Part shown: piece by piece, positions 36,054-44,108 of the stretch
Layout of the letters: the number at the start of each line of letters is the position of its first letter
Position numbering within the stretch: position 1 is the stretch's first letter
Made by a program: the position numbers and the translations under genes
DNA from: Bacteroidales bacterium UBA3754
GTDB lineage: Bacteria > Bacteroidota > Bacteroidia > Bacteroidales > UBA1715
Reading direction: 5' to 3'
DNA length: 64,000 bases
Assembly: GCA_002371705.1 (NCBI GenBank)
Contig: DFGI01000080.1
Span: 38,402-102,401, forward strand
Notes under the pieces: generated by a model
Told to the model about the DNA's origin: nothing
Database searches by the model: none
The model's input: the letters and a program-made list of their open reading frames with translations, nothing else

Positions 36054-36890
36054 TTATGCTATTTCTCCAGCCATATGTTTTGTCCGATATTGTTGGGGCG
36101 AATAGCCCGTTTCCCGCTTAAAGAAGGAATACAACACGGAACTATCCGAAAAATTATAATCCAACATGAGTTGTGTTACGGATTTGTTGTTTTGAAGCAA
36201 GTCAACCTTTATTTTGGAAATCAAAACATTGTTTAACCATTGACTTGGAGTTTTGCCAGAAAACTTCTTTATGCCTTCTGTTAAATGGCGGACGGAACAA
36301 TTCATTTGATTTGCATAAAATTCCATATAGTGTTCTTGGTGGCAGTATTGTTCAATGAGAAGCATAAATTCACGAAAGAAAACAAATAAGGATGATTCCG
36401 CTTCGGGGAGTTTGCCAGCACTGTGAGTATTAGAAAAATCAATTGCTATATCTAATATGGTGTCCATTTTCTTGAGAAGGCAACTATACTCAAGCAATTT
36501 TCTTTTTTCAGGTGCTACGTTGGGGGCATTGATTTCGTGCTCCAGAAGTTCTCTTGTTTCGGCGTGTTTCTTAAATTTTTCCATATTGTCATCCGACAAC
36601 TTAAGAATCTTGTTTTCGTTATCAAAAAACCGAAGTCTATGATTTTGAGGAAATATTTGATAAAGAAACGTTTTGAAAACTTCTGAATCAATGTCCACAT
36701 ATGAATAAAGAACCTTCACATCATCAGAATAGGACACAACTCTGAATAGAGAAAAATGTACTGAGCGGCACAATATCCCTTTGGAAAGCGTAATATACAC
36801 ACCGTTTTGTATTCCTGTGATAGTTCCTTTTTCGCAGACAAACCACACAAGAATATTTTTCGATGCAAGTAACTTTAAAAGACTTTTCAT
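36054..36890 (-). CDS. AraC family transcriptional regulator
   Basis: A 278-residue protein. The last ~100 residues hold the double helix-turn-helix of AraC proteins (QMNCSVRHLTEGIKKFSGKTPSQWL, then SVTQLMLDYNFSDSSVLYSFFKRETGYSPQQYR). The N-terminal ~160 residues are a sensor part with no clear cupin motif. It is transcribed away from the S74/C25 gene block, with 153 bases between the start codons, and so is a candidate regulator of that block. Direct evidence such as paired binding sites was not found. Confidence 0.88.
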   Translation of the reverse strand: MKSLLKLLASKNILVWFVCEKGTITGIQNGVYITLSKGILCRSVHFSLFRVVSYSDDVKVLYSYVDIDSEVFKTFLYQIFPQNHRLRFFDNENKILKLSDDNMEKFKKHAETRELLEHEINAPNVAPEKRKLLEYSCLLKKMDTILDIAIDFSNTHSAGKLPEAESSLFVFFREFMLLIEQYCHQEHYMEFYANQMNCSVRHLTEGIKKFSGKTPSQWLNNVLISKIKVDLLQNNKSVTQLMLDYNFSDSSVLYSFFKRETGYSPQQYRTKHMAGEIA

Positions 36891-37007
36891 AGAGAATTTT
36901 AGTTATACAAAGGAAAGATTTCTACAAATAAATACAAAACGAAAAATTTGCCTAAATCATCACGATTTTATGTCAAAATCACTAATGACATTGAAAAACA
37001 AGGAGTA

Positions 37008-37015
37008 TATTTTTG
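37008..37015 (+). promoter_or_regulatory. TAnnTTTG promoter box for the S74-C25 block
   Basis: TATTTTTG lies 28 bases before the ATG at 37044, with a TTG at 36991-36993 as a possible -33 element. Confidence 0.5.
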
Positions 37016-37043
37016 TGCTATGTTTAATTAAAAATCAAAAAGT

Positions 37044-38156
37044 ATGAAAAAAGTATTCTTATTTTTTACGACTTGTTGCATAGCAATGGGGGCGATGGCA
37101 CAAATTCAAGTAAATAGTAGTGGCGATTTAATTACCAATGACCATGAAATATATTTACGAAATCAAAGTGGTAATAAATATGGGATAGGCTATGGTGCAT
37201 TTGGAGCCTCTGAAATGTGCTTTTTTTCGGATGAACTCATAGAATTTCGTGAATCCGATAATAGCACACTTGCCGCAAAGTTTAACTTGAATTCAACACC
37301 CAACTTTGAGTTTCATGGGAAAGTTACATTGTTAAAAAATCATTGGACTGGTGGTATAACTTCACAAGTAGAGAATTTTGCTGACTTCGCAATGGCAAAT
37401 CTATATCCTGCAACCAATTGGTATGGGACATTGGGAAGTTCAACCAAACGTTACGGTGGAGCATATATAGATCATGCATTTATTAATCAATACACTACAT
37501 ATCCGTCAGATTCAAGAGTAAAGGAAAATGTCGTGAATATAGAAAATGCGTTGGCAAAAGTAACAGAGTTACGTCCAATTCAATATGATATAAAAGAAAA
37601 TTTTTATGATTCTATAGCTGATCCAAAAGCACGAGAATATGTAATGAATCATGGAGGTAGAAACAGAATAGGTTTTATTTCACAAGAAGTCCAAGTGATT
37701 TTCCCAGAATTAGTTTCTGAAGAACCACAAAGTGGTTTGCTGGGAATCAATACAATCGATATGATTCCGTATTTGGTACAAGCCATAAAAGAGCAACAAA
37801 AGGAAATTGAAGAATTAAAAGACTTATTAAACAAGGAAACAGGTACTGCTAACTTGAAAACATATTCGTTATTCGAAAATGAAAGTGCTGAAGCACCAGC
37901 TTCACTTTCACAAAACAAACCAAATCCGTTCAGTTCCGAAACACGGATTGAAATGTTTGTGCCACAATCGGTTGCAAATGCCATATTGTATGTATATGAC
38001 TTACAAGGAAAACAAGTAAAATCAATCACTGTTACAGGCAGAGGTGCAACATTTGAAACAATTCATGGCTCAGAATTGCAAGCAGGTTTATATATCTACA
38101 GTCTTGTGACCGATGGTAGATTGGTCGGTAGCAAACAAATGGTGTTAACGGAATAA
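37044..38156 (+). CDS. Secreted S74 (endosialidase chaperone) domain protein with T9SS sorting domain
   Basis: A 370-residue protein with signal peptide MKKVFLFFTTCCIAMGAMAQ. Residues ~155-270 match the intramolecular chaperone domain S74 of phage tail fibres: YPSDSRVKENVVNIENALAK, RPIQYD, RNRIGFISQEVQVIFPELV, with a C-terminal coiled coil (IKEQQKEIEELKDLLNKE). In phage proteins this domain trimerises the fibre and cuts itself off after an exposed Ser. The last ~75 residues are a T9SS type A domain (NKPNPFSSETRIEMFVP...GLYIYSLVTDG). It is probably a trimeric surface fibre. The C25 protease gene follows after 13 bases. Confidence 0.87.
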   Translation: MKKVFLFFTTCCIAMGAMAQIQVNSSGDLITNDHEIYLRNQSGNKYGIGYGAFGASEMCFFSDELIEFRESDNSTLAAKFNLNSTPNFEFHGKVTLLKNHWTGGITSQVENFADFAMANLYPATNWYGTLGSSTKRYGGAYIDHAFINQYTTYPSDSRVKENVVNIENALAKVTELRPIQYDIKENFYDSIADPKAREYVMNHGGRNRIGFISQEVQVIFPELVSEEPQSGLLGINTIDMIPYLVQAIKEQQKEIEELKDLLNKETGTANLKTYSLFENESAEAPASLSQNKPNPFSSETRIEMFVPQSVANAILYVYDLQGKQVKSITVTGRGATFETIHGSELQAGLYIYSLVTDGRLVGSKQMVLTE

Positions 38157-38169
38157 AATTTGTAATGGT

Positions 38170-40389
38170 ATGAAACAATTTTTCAAAGTCTTTATAGCTA
38201 TATTCTTAATATCTCAATCCATATTCGGCCAGAATTATAGTGTGAAATTTGACTTATCTGATTTCGAATTGCTTGAGGACAAGGGATTGGTTTATATTAA
38301 AGCATCAAATGATGCGTATGTGTTGTTGGAAGACACTTCACTTCCCGCACTTCCGTACAAAATTGTGAACATTCTTTTGCCTAATGAAACAGAGTTGGAA
38401 AATTTCACATTTTCTACTAATCAAACTGTATATAGAGAAAATATTATTTTGGGAAAGAATCCTGAAGTCGTACCAATTTCTATGCTTGATGAAGTAAAAG
38501 GAACCAACGAATCAAAAACGTATTCTAACGCAGTTTATCCAAAGAAAAACATGGTTTATACCAACACAAATAATTTTCGAGGATATTCCTACGCAAGTTT
38601 TATTGTTACGCCATTCGTTTTTAATGCTTCACAGTCAACACTTAGTTTTATAAACGAAATACAAATAACAGTGTCTGTGAAAAGTTCTCCGTCTAAAATA
38701 TATCATCAATATGGAGAGTTTGACATGATAAACGATATTTTACTGAATTCTAAAGACGAGACTTTGTTCTATGGCGAAAATAGAAAAACGACAAGAACGG
38801 TTACTGATACGGTTACGTATTTAATAATCACCTCTCCATATTTGGAAAAGGATTTTCTACCATTAAAAGCATGGAAAATTCAAAAAGGAATAAGAACTGA
38901 TATTATTACCGTTGATGATATAATGAATAATTATACAGGGGAGTCCATTCAATTAAAGATAAAAAACTGCATAAAAGATTACTATGAGAATCATGGATTG
39001 AAATATGTGTTAATGGGAGGAGACGAGTACATCGTTCCCGTACAAAGATGCTACAGGGAGTGTGGCGATATAGAGGACAATACAATACCATGTGATTTGT
39101 TTTATGCGTGTCTGGGGGAGCAATTTGATTGGGATTATAATGGAAATGGTATTATAGGTGAAGGTGATGATAGGGTAGATTTATCACCCGAAGTGTATAT
39201 AAGTAGAGTTCCTGTTAGAAGTCGGAATAATGTGAATGCGTTTATTTCAAAAACAAAAAAATACGAGATAAATCCAGCTTTGACGAATTATGTAAATAAA
39301 ATTTTGTTGGCAGGAACAAAATTATGGGAGATATGGGATGGAAAGAGTGATGCTCATCATTGGAGTGAATTGCTTTACTCAAGTGAAATAGAACAAGAAT
39401 GGAATGGTAATAAAACAGAATTCTTTGATACAGGAACAGACTTTACAGGAGGAAGTAATTATGATTTGACATATGATCATTTGAAAACTCAAATTGATAA
39501 TGGATATCATTTTATACACATGGCTACTCATGGTGTAAGTACAGGCTGGAGAATGGAAACGGGTAACAGATATTCGTCAACAACAGCATTGGAACAAGAG
39601 AATGCTAACACCTCTATAATTATAACTATGGCATGTCATACAAATGCGTTTGATCAGGCTGATACGTGTTTAAGCGAAGCATTTCTAAAAAACCCTAATG
39701 GTGGTTGTGTTGTTTTCTGGGGTAGTTCTAGAGAAGGTTGGGGACCATCTAACCCAAGCCTTTATAATCAAGGTGCTTCATTTGAGTACAATAAAATCTT
39801 TTTCAGAAAACTATTTACTGACACTAATGTTTCATTTGCATATCTTACGTCAAAGACAAAACAAAGTTATTCTTCAATGAGTTTGGAATCATATAAATGG
39901 TTGCAATATTCACTTAATGCTATCGGTGATGCTGAAATACCTATCTATACAGATAATCCGAATCAATTTACAAATGTTTCCATTACATCTACTTCTACAG
40001 GAATAACTGTTAATACAGGTGGAATCTCGGGGTGTAGAATATCTGTAACAAGTAATGGTGATTTTGGTGCATCTTATTTTAGAGTGGCGGAAAATGTGTC
40101 GCAGGCAAGTTTTTCAAATTTACCAGCAAACTATGTTGTAACTATTACAAAGAAGAATTATGTGCCGTATCGTACAACGCCCGATGTATATTTGCAAAAT
40201 TGTACAATAAATAATGATGCATATTATTATGGGAATAGTATCTTTGTGGGAGCACATGTTACTACAGCAGTGCCTCAAGGCAATGTGTATTTCACAAATA
40301 ATGCAAGTATAACATTGGAAGCAGAAAATAATGTATATTTGGATTCTGATGTTGAAGTTCAAGATGGTGTTAATTTAAATATGGAATAG
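38170..40389 (+). CDS. Secreted C25 (gingipain-like) cysteine protease
   Basis: A 739-residue protein with signal peptide MKQFFKVFIAIFLISQSIFGQ and a propeptide-like region up to ~residue 210. The catalytic domain shows YLIITSPYLEKDFLPLKAWK, YVLMGGDEYIVP, the catalytic His in HMATHGVSTGW (His454) and the nucleophile in ITMACHTNAFD (Cys489), matching the HG/AC spacing of gingipains. The C-terminus (VPQGNVYFTNNASITLEAEN...DGVNLNME) is a beta-helix-like segment usual before a sorting domain, but a canonical T9SS type A domain is missing. It is 2 bases upstream of a small CTD protein. It probably degrades host or environmental protein. Confidence 0.88.
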   Translation: MKQFFKVFIAIFLISQSIFGQNYSVKFDLSDFELLEDKGLVYIKASNDAYVLLEDTSLPALPYKIVNILLPNETELENFTFSTNQTVYRENIILGKNPEVVPISMLDEVKGTNESKTYSNAVYPKKNMVYTNTNNFRGYSYASFIVTPFVFNASQSTLSFINEIQITVSVKSSPSKIYHQYGEFDMINDILLNSKDETLFYGENRKTTRTVTDTVTYLIITSPYLEKDFLPLKAWKIQKGIRTDIITVDDIMNNYTGESIQLKIKNCIKDYYENHGLKYVLMGGDEYIVPVQRCYRECGDIEDNTIPCDLFYACLGEQFDWDYNGNGIIGEGDDRVDLSPEVYISRVPVRSRNNVNAFISKTKKYEINPALTNYVNKILLAGTKLWEIWDGKSDAHHWSELLYSSEIEQEWNGNKTEFFDTGTDFTGGSNYDLTYDHLKTQIDNGYHFIHMATHGVSTGWRMETGNRYSSTTALEQENANTSIIITMACHTNAFDQADTCLSEAFLKNPNGGCVVFWGSSREGWGPSNPSLYNQGASFEYNKIFFRKLFTDTNVSFAYLTSKTKQSYSSMSLESYKWLQYSLNAIGDAEIPIYTDNPNQFTNVSITSTSTGITVNTGGISGCRISVTSNGDFGASYFRVAENVSQASFSNLPANYVVTITKKNYVPYRTTPDVYLQNCTINNDAYYYGNSIFVGAHVTTAVPQGNVYFTNNASITLEAENNVYLDSDVEVQDGVNLNME

Positions 40390-40391
40390 TT

Positions 40392-40934
40392 ATGAAACGA
40401 TATTTACTTTTACTATTTGTTTTATGCGGAAGCGTTTTTTCATCATTTTCTCAAAATTGCAATGAAAACGAAAGCCCTTTTTTGTTAATTATGGTAGCAA
40501 AAGAAAACATAGAAACAACTCTTATTGAAAAATATCCATCATTTGCATCTTTATATGAAACATATAAAATAGAGGAAATCAATAGCGATAAGGCAACTTA
40601 TCATTTGGCTGGATGCGGCGATGCTGAACAAGCAAAAATTGATTTCGAGAACCCTGATATATTTGAGGAAATAATAGCTGAGTCAGGCGCAAGAGGTCCA
40701 GATAGTATAAACCCTTTGTCACGGTCTCAAATCATTTTTTCCAACCCTGTAAAAGACAAACTAACTCTAACTTTGCCCAAAGCAGAAAACGAAATCAAGA
40801 TTTTCGACCTACAAGGCAAACTTTTGTTGCAACAGAATGTAGGGTTTTCGGCAGAGATAAATGTCTCTATGTTACAAGCGGGTACGTATGTGCTGGTGGT
40901 AAATGAGGAGTCGTATAAGTTTGTGAAGGAATAA
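40392..40934 (+). CDS. Small secreted protein with T9SS type A sorting domain (copy A)
   Basis: A 180-residue protein with signal peptide MKRYLLLLFVLCGSVFSSFSQ. The ~95-residue body (FASLYETYKIEEINSDKATYH) is of unknown function. The last ~65 residues are a T9SS type A domain (SNPVKDKLTLTLP, KIFDLQGKLLLQQ, GTYVLVV). It starts 2 bases after the C25 gene, which itself lacks a clear sorting domain, so it may be cotranslated with it. Its sorting domain is nearly identical to those of the genes at 41396 and 42257. Confidence 0.78.
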   Translation: MKRYLLLLFVLCGSVFSSFSQNCNENESPFLLIMVAKENIETTLIEKYPSFASLYETYKIEEINSDKATYHLAGCGDAEQAKIDFENPDIFEEIIAESGARGPDSINPLSRSQIIFSNPVKDKLTLTLPKAENEIKIFDLQGKLLLQQNVGFSAEINVSMLQAGTYVLVVNEESYKFVKE

Positions 40935-40957
40935 TTAGGAATTAAGAATTAAAAATT

Positions 40958-41324
40958 ATGAAACGGATAACTGTAATTTCTGTTCGATCGGATTACAAAT
41001 CCTTATGCTCACAACGGCTGGATTACAAATCCAGCCGAACAGGCTCTTATACCAAGGCCATATATGGTGTCTGTAAAGAAACATAATTATATTCCATATT
41101 TTTATACACAGGATGTCTATATACAAAACTATACATTTACTGAAAATGCGATGATAGTTGGAAGAAATATTTATGTGGGACAAAATCTAACAACATCTCA
41201 GCCACAAGGTTCAGTAGTAATTAATAATGGTGTGAAGGTGTATTTTAAACCTACGGAGAATATCTATTTTAACTCTGGGTTTGAAGTAAAGTTGGGTGGA
41301 ATGTTTTATGTTATGCATGATTAA
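40958..41324 (+). pseudogene. Decayed fragment homologous to the C25 protease C-terminus
   Basis: An ATG at 40958 starts MKRITVIS, like a signal peptide, but the frame soon runs into REP-like hairpins and stops. From 41064, in another frame, an 86-residue stretch (VKKHNYIPYFYTQDVYIQNY, then LTTSQPQGSVVINNG and NIYFNSGFEVKLGG) matches the C25 protease tail (TKKNYVPYRTTPDVYLQNC, VTTAVPQGNVYF). The rest of the gene is missing. It is best read as the remnant of a tandem paralog. Confidence 0.7.
40990..41036. repeat. REP-like hairpin pair
   Basis: GGATTACAAATCC (40990-41002) is followed by GGCTGGATTACAAATCCAGCC (41016-41036), a perfect 9-bp stem with loop ACA. The two share the GGATTACAAATCC core, as in REP elements mobilised by IS200-type transposases. 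No such transposase is in the window. Confidence 0.7.
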
Positions 41325-41368
41325 ATACAAGATTTAGATAAATTGTGCAATTATGTAACTTTAATGTA

Positions 41369-41376
41369 TAAATTTG
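41369..41376 (+). promoter_or_regulatory. TAnnTTTG promoter box for CTD protein B
   Basis: TAAATTTG ends 19 bases before the ATG at 41396. Confidence 0.45.
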
Positions 41377-41395
41377 AACATAAATCTATATTGTT

Positions 41396-42241
41396 ATGGG
41401 AAGGAACTTTTTGTTATTGCTTTTTAGTCTTTTTTCAAGTTTGTCAGTGTTTTGCCAAAACGAAATTTTAAAAATGGATGAGTGGACTGAATATTCTTTA
41501 TGTGTAAGTTCATCGTGTGGAGTGGGGAGTTTTAGAATAGATGGCGATACAATAATCAATAATGTAGAGTACCGAAAATTGTATTTGGAGAACTATTTTT
41601 ATGGTGGAGTCCGTGAAACAAAAGATAGTTTGGTGTATTATTATGATGCCGTGGCTTATGAACAGGAAATTCTGTTATATGATTTCGCATGGCAAGTGGG
41701 GAAACAAATAAAATCAGGAGGATTTAGCAATATTTCTGAATATGTGTATGCCACTATAGATAGAATTGACACACTTGTTTTAGAAAATGGAAGGAAGTGT
41801 GCATATATAACAACATCTCGAGGAACAAAGTGTATACAGGGGATTGGCGACGTAAACGGTTTTCTTTACCCTGTTGACTATATTGCTCAAGCAGGGTGCG
41901 AAATAGAACATAAACTTTGGTGTGCAATCGATACAAGAATCAATGGGGAGGATTATATCTTATACAAAGATGAACAATGTGATGATTGTTATATTTGCAA
42001 CGAAAAACTTGCATTTGGGGAATTGAATAATAACACTATCCTTTCCCCCAATCCCGTAAAAGATTATTTAACTATAACCTTGCCCACCTCCAGCAACGAA
42101 ATCAAAATTTTCGACTTGCAAGGCAAACTTTGGTTGCAACAGAAAGTAGGATTTTCGGCAGAGGTAAATGTATCTATGTTAACAACAGGAACATATGTGT
42201 TGGTGGTAAATGGGGAGTCGTATAAATTTGTGAAAGAATAA
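41396..42241 (+). CDS. Secreted protein with T9SS type A sorting domain (copy B)
   Basis: A 281-residue protein with an N-terminal signal peptide (MGRNFLLLLFSLFSSLSVFCQ). The ~190-residue body is beta-rich (DGDTIINNVEYRKLYLEN, LLYDFAWQVG, CIQGIGDVNGFLYP) with a cysteine-rich end (CDDCYICNE). The last ~65 residues are the sorting domain (SPNPVKDYLTITLP, KIFDLQGKLWLQQ). It is a paralog of the gene at 42257: both have LLYDF-x-VG/QTG and an IxGIGxxNG block. Function of the body is unknown; this layout is common among Bacteroidota T9SS cargo. Confidence 0.82.
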   Translation: MGRNFLLLLFSLFSSLSVFCQNEILKMDEWTEYSLCVSSSCGVGSFRIDGDTIINNVEYRKLYLENYFYGGVRETKDSLVYYYDAVAYEQEILLYDFAWQVGKQIKSGGFSNISEYVYATIDRIDTLVLENGRKCAYITTSRGTKCIQGIGDVNGFLYPVDYIAQAGCEIEHKLWCAIDTRINGEDYILYKDEQCDDCYICNEKLAFGELNNNTILSPNPVKDYLTITLPTSSNEIKIFDLQGKLWLQQKVGFSAEVNVSMLTTGTYVLVVNGESYKFVKE

Positions 42242-42256
42242 AGAAAAAGTAGAATT

Positions 42257-43108
42257 ATGAAAAAACAAATTTTTTTATTTGCAATCTTAGTATTGCCGTT
42301 GCTATCTCAAGCACAAATTGGTTTATTCAATAAAGATGTTGACCAGCAATGGAATGAAACTTTGTATGTGGTTGGTATTGGTGAGATAGAATGCATAGAG
42401 GAACGGGTAATAACCAAAGGTGACGCAATTATTCGTGACGAAAGCACGGTCGTTCCAATTATACAAAATGGAAACGATACAATTGGATTTTTTAGGCAGG
42501 ATGGAGAAAAATATTACTACACCTCCAAAACCTTCGGTAAAGAATTTATGCTGTATGATTTTGGTGTGCAAACGGGCGATGTGGTAAGCATTTGCTATGA
42601 TTTGCTGTGGGGATTGTATGATGATTTACCACAAGAAATTGAGGAGGTCACTAAGTTTACCGTTACAAAGGTTGACCTTATAACTGACAAAAATGGAACC
42701 GAACGAAAAAGAATCTCACTTGACTGTGGTGATGTATGGATAGAAGGAATTGGCTCCCTCAACGGATTGATACATAGTTGTCGGATGGGAGATGGTGCAT
42801 ATACCAAGTTGTTGTCGTATAAAGAAAATGGTGCTGTAATTATGGAATATGAACCAGATTGTTTATGCGAAAAAACAGCAATAAATACAATTTTGTCGCA
42901 AATAAAAATTTCTCCAAACCCTGTTCACGATGAATTGCATCTAACCTTGCCCAATGCAGAAAACGAAATCAAAATCTACGATTTGCAAGGTAAACTTTTG
43001 TTGCAGCAGAAAGTAGGGTTTTCGGCAGAGATAAACGTTTCTATGCTGCCAACGGGAACGTATATGTTGGTGGTGAATGGAGAATCGTATAAGTTTGTGA
43101 AAGAATAA
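42257..43108 (+). CDS. Secreted protein with T9SS type A sorting domain (copy C)
   Basis: A 283-residue protein with signal peptide MKKQIFLFAILVLPLLSQAQ. The body resembles that of the preceding gene (NDTIGFFRQDGEKYYYTSK, FMLYDFGVQTGDVV, WIEGIGSLNGLIHS, CLCE). The last ~65 residues are the type A sorting domain (SPNPVHDELHLTLP, KIYDLQGKLLLQQ). It begins 15 bases after the stop of copy B, so the two are probably cotranscribed. Function is unknown; surface attachment by T9SS is expected. Confidence 0.82.
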   Translation: MKKQIFLFAILVLPLLSQAQIGLFNKDVDQQWNETLYVVGIGEIECIEERVITKGDAIIRDESTVVPIIQNGNDTIGFFRQDGEKYYYTSKTFGKEFMLYDFGVQTGDVVSICYDLLWGLYDDLPQEIEEVTKFTVTKVDLITDKNGTERKRISLDCGDVWIEGIGSLNGLIHSCRMGDGAYTKLLSYKENGAVIMEYEPDCLCEKTAINTILSQIKISPNPVHDELHLTLPNAENEIKIYDLQGKLLLQQKVGFSAEINVSMLPTGTYMLVVNGESYKFVKE

Positions 43109-43162
43109 GAAGCTGTTTTGAGATTATTCAAAAAAAGTTTATACAAAAACATAATTATCTGA

Positions 43163-43288
43163 TTATCAGTCTGTTCTTGGTTGGAGAATTTTAGGCGGCT
43201 TTCTATGGATTATGAGTTCCTAAGCGAAACTGCAGAAGCTATGGTTCAGTTGGCGTTCATTCAAATTATGCTAAACAGATGTTTTTGA
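43163..43288 (+). pseudogene. IS5-type transposase C-terminal remnant
   Basis: Forty-one codons before a TGA read SWLENFRRLSMDYEFLSETA and end in IQIMLNRCF, the C-terminal tail of IS5-superfamily transposases (RTFSWL-x-NFRRL, DYEF). The frame is closed by a stop at 43160, and the rest of the element is absent. It marks an old insertion next to tRNA-Thr. Confidence 0.75.
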
Positions 43289-43339
43289 CCTATTGTTATT
43301 TTTTCAAAAAAAATTCAAAACTGTTTCTAAATATTTTTT

Positions 43340-43347
43340 TATTTTTG
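43340..43347 (+). promoter_or_regulatory. TAnnTTTG promoter box for tRNA-Thr
   Basis: TATTTTTG ends 11 bases before the tRNA 5' end. Confidence 0.5.
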
Positions 43348-43358
43348 CATCGAATTAA

Positions 43359-43430
43359 GCCTTTTTAGCTCAGCGGTAGAGCACTTCACTCGTAATGAAG
43401 GGGTCAACGGTTCAAATCCGTTAAAAGGCT
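43359..43430 (+). tRNA. tRNA-Thr (anticodon CGT)
   Basis: A complete cloverleaf: acceptor GCCTTTT / AAAAGGC with discriminator T, D-arm GCTC...GAGC, anticodon arm CTTCA-CTCGTAA-TGAAG, T-arm AACGG-TTCAAAT-CCGTT. The anticodon CGT reads ACG. CCA is not encoded. A terminator hairpin follows at once. Confidence 0.95.
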
Positions 43431-43432
43431 CG

Positions 43433-43463
43433 AAGGATTTCCAACAAAGGGAATCCTTTTTTT
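43433..43463 (+). terminator. Terminator after tRNA-Thr
   Basis: AAGGATTTCC pairs with GGGAATCCTT (one imperfect pair) around a short loop, followed by a run of T. Confidence 0.8.
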
Positions 43464-43490
43464 GTGGCATATAACGGCTTATTTGCATAA

Positions 43491-43524
43491 ATAAAGAGAA
43501 AACTACGAATAGTTTTCTCTTTAT
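43491..43524 (-). terminator. Terminator after frr
   Basis: A perfect 15-bp stem (ATAAAGAGAAAACTA and its complement) with a 4-base loop lies 20 bases past the frr stop; T-rich sequence follows on the minus strand. Confidence 0.75.
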
Positions 43525-43544
43525 AGCTAATCTAAATGCAGAAT

Positions 43545-44105
43545 CTACACTTTCATAACATCGGCTTCTTTGGCAGCCGCTTTCTCATCAACTTTGGCAA
43601 TGGCAGCATCAATAATTTTTTGGATTGAAGCCTCGCCATCTTTCGCCAAGTCCTCCGCAAGACCATCTTTTTGCAGTTTCTTCAACATTTCGTTGGCATC
43701 ACGGCGGATATTTCTAATTACAACTTTTGTGTTTTCAGCTTCAGCGCGCACCTGCTTGCAAATTTCCCTACGGCGTTCCTCCGTCAGTACTGGAATGCAA
43801 ATACGAATCAACGAGCCATCATTAATTGGAGTCAAGCCCAAATTAGCAGCCATAATAGCTTTTTCGATTGGGTCAATCATTTTCTTTTCCCATGGTTGCA
43901 CAACCAATGTCCGTGCATCAGGAGTGTTCACATTTGCCACTTGATTGAGCGGTGTCATTGAACCATAATAATCTACCTTCACAGAATCAAGCATAACAGG
44001 CGAAGCCTTTCCAGCCCGCAATTTTGTTAATTCCGAATCCAATCGTTGCAAAGGCGCATTCATCCGCTCCTTTGTGTCTTCTATAATCAGTTCTAATTCT
44101 TCCAT
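43545..44105 (-). CDS. frr: Ribosome recycling factor
   Basis: A 186-residue cytoplasmic protein of normal length. Conserved blocks include LDSELTKLRAGKASPVMLDSVKVDYYGSM (residues ~22-50), TPLNQVANV, DARTLVVQPWEK and the C-terminal helix region LTEERRREICKQVRAEAE...IRNIRRDAN. With EF-G it splits post-termination ribosomes. It is followed by a strong hairpin and preceded, 3 bases away, by tonB on the same strand. Confidence 0.96.
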   Translation of the reverse strand: MEELELIIEDTKERMNAPLQRLDSELTKLRAGKASPVMLDSVKVDYYGSMTPLNQVANVNTPDARTLVVQPWEKKMIDPIEKAIMAANLGLTPINDGSLIRICIPVLTEERRREICKQVRAEAENTKVVIRNIRRDANEMLKKLQKDGLAEDLAKDGEASIQKIIDAAIAKVDEKAAAKEADVMKV

Positions 44106-44108
44106 AAA

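Noticed and set aside
40990..41036. CRISPR-like repeat pair
   Set aside because: Only two copies of an internally palindromic core with a 13-base gap and no cas genes; REP-like hairpins fit better.
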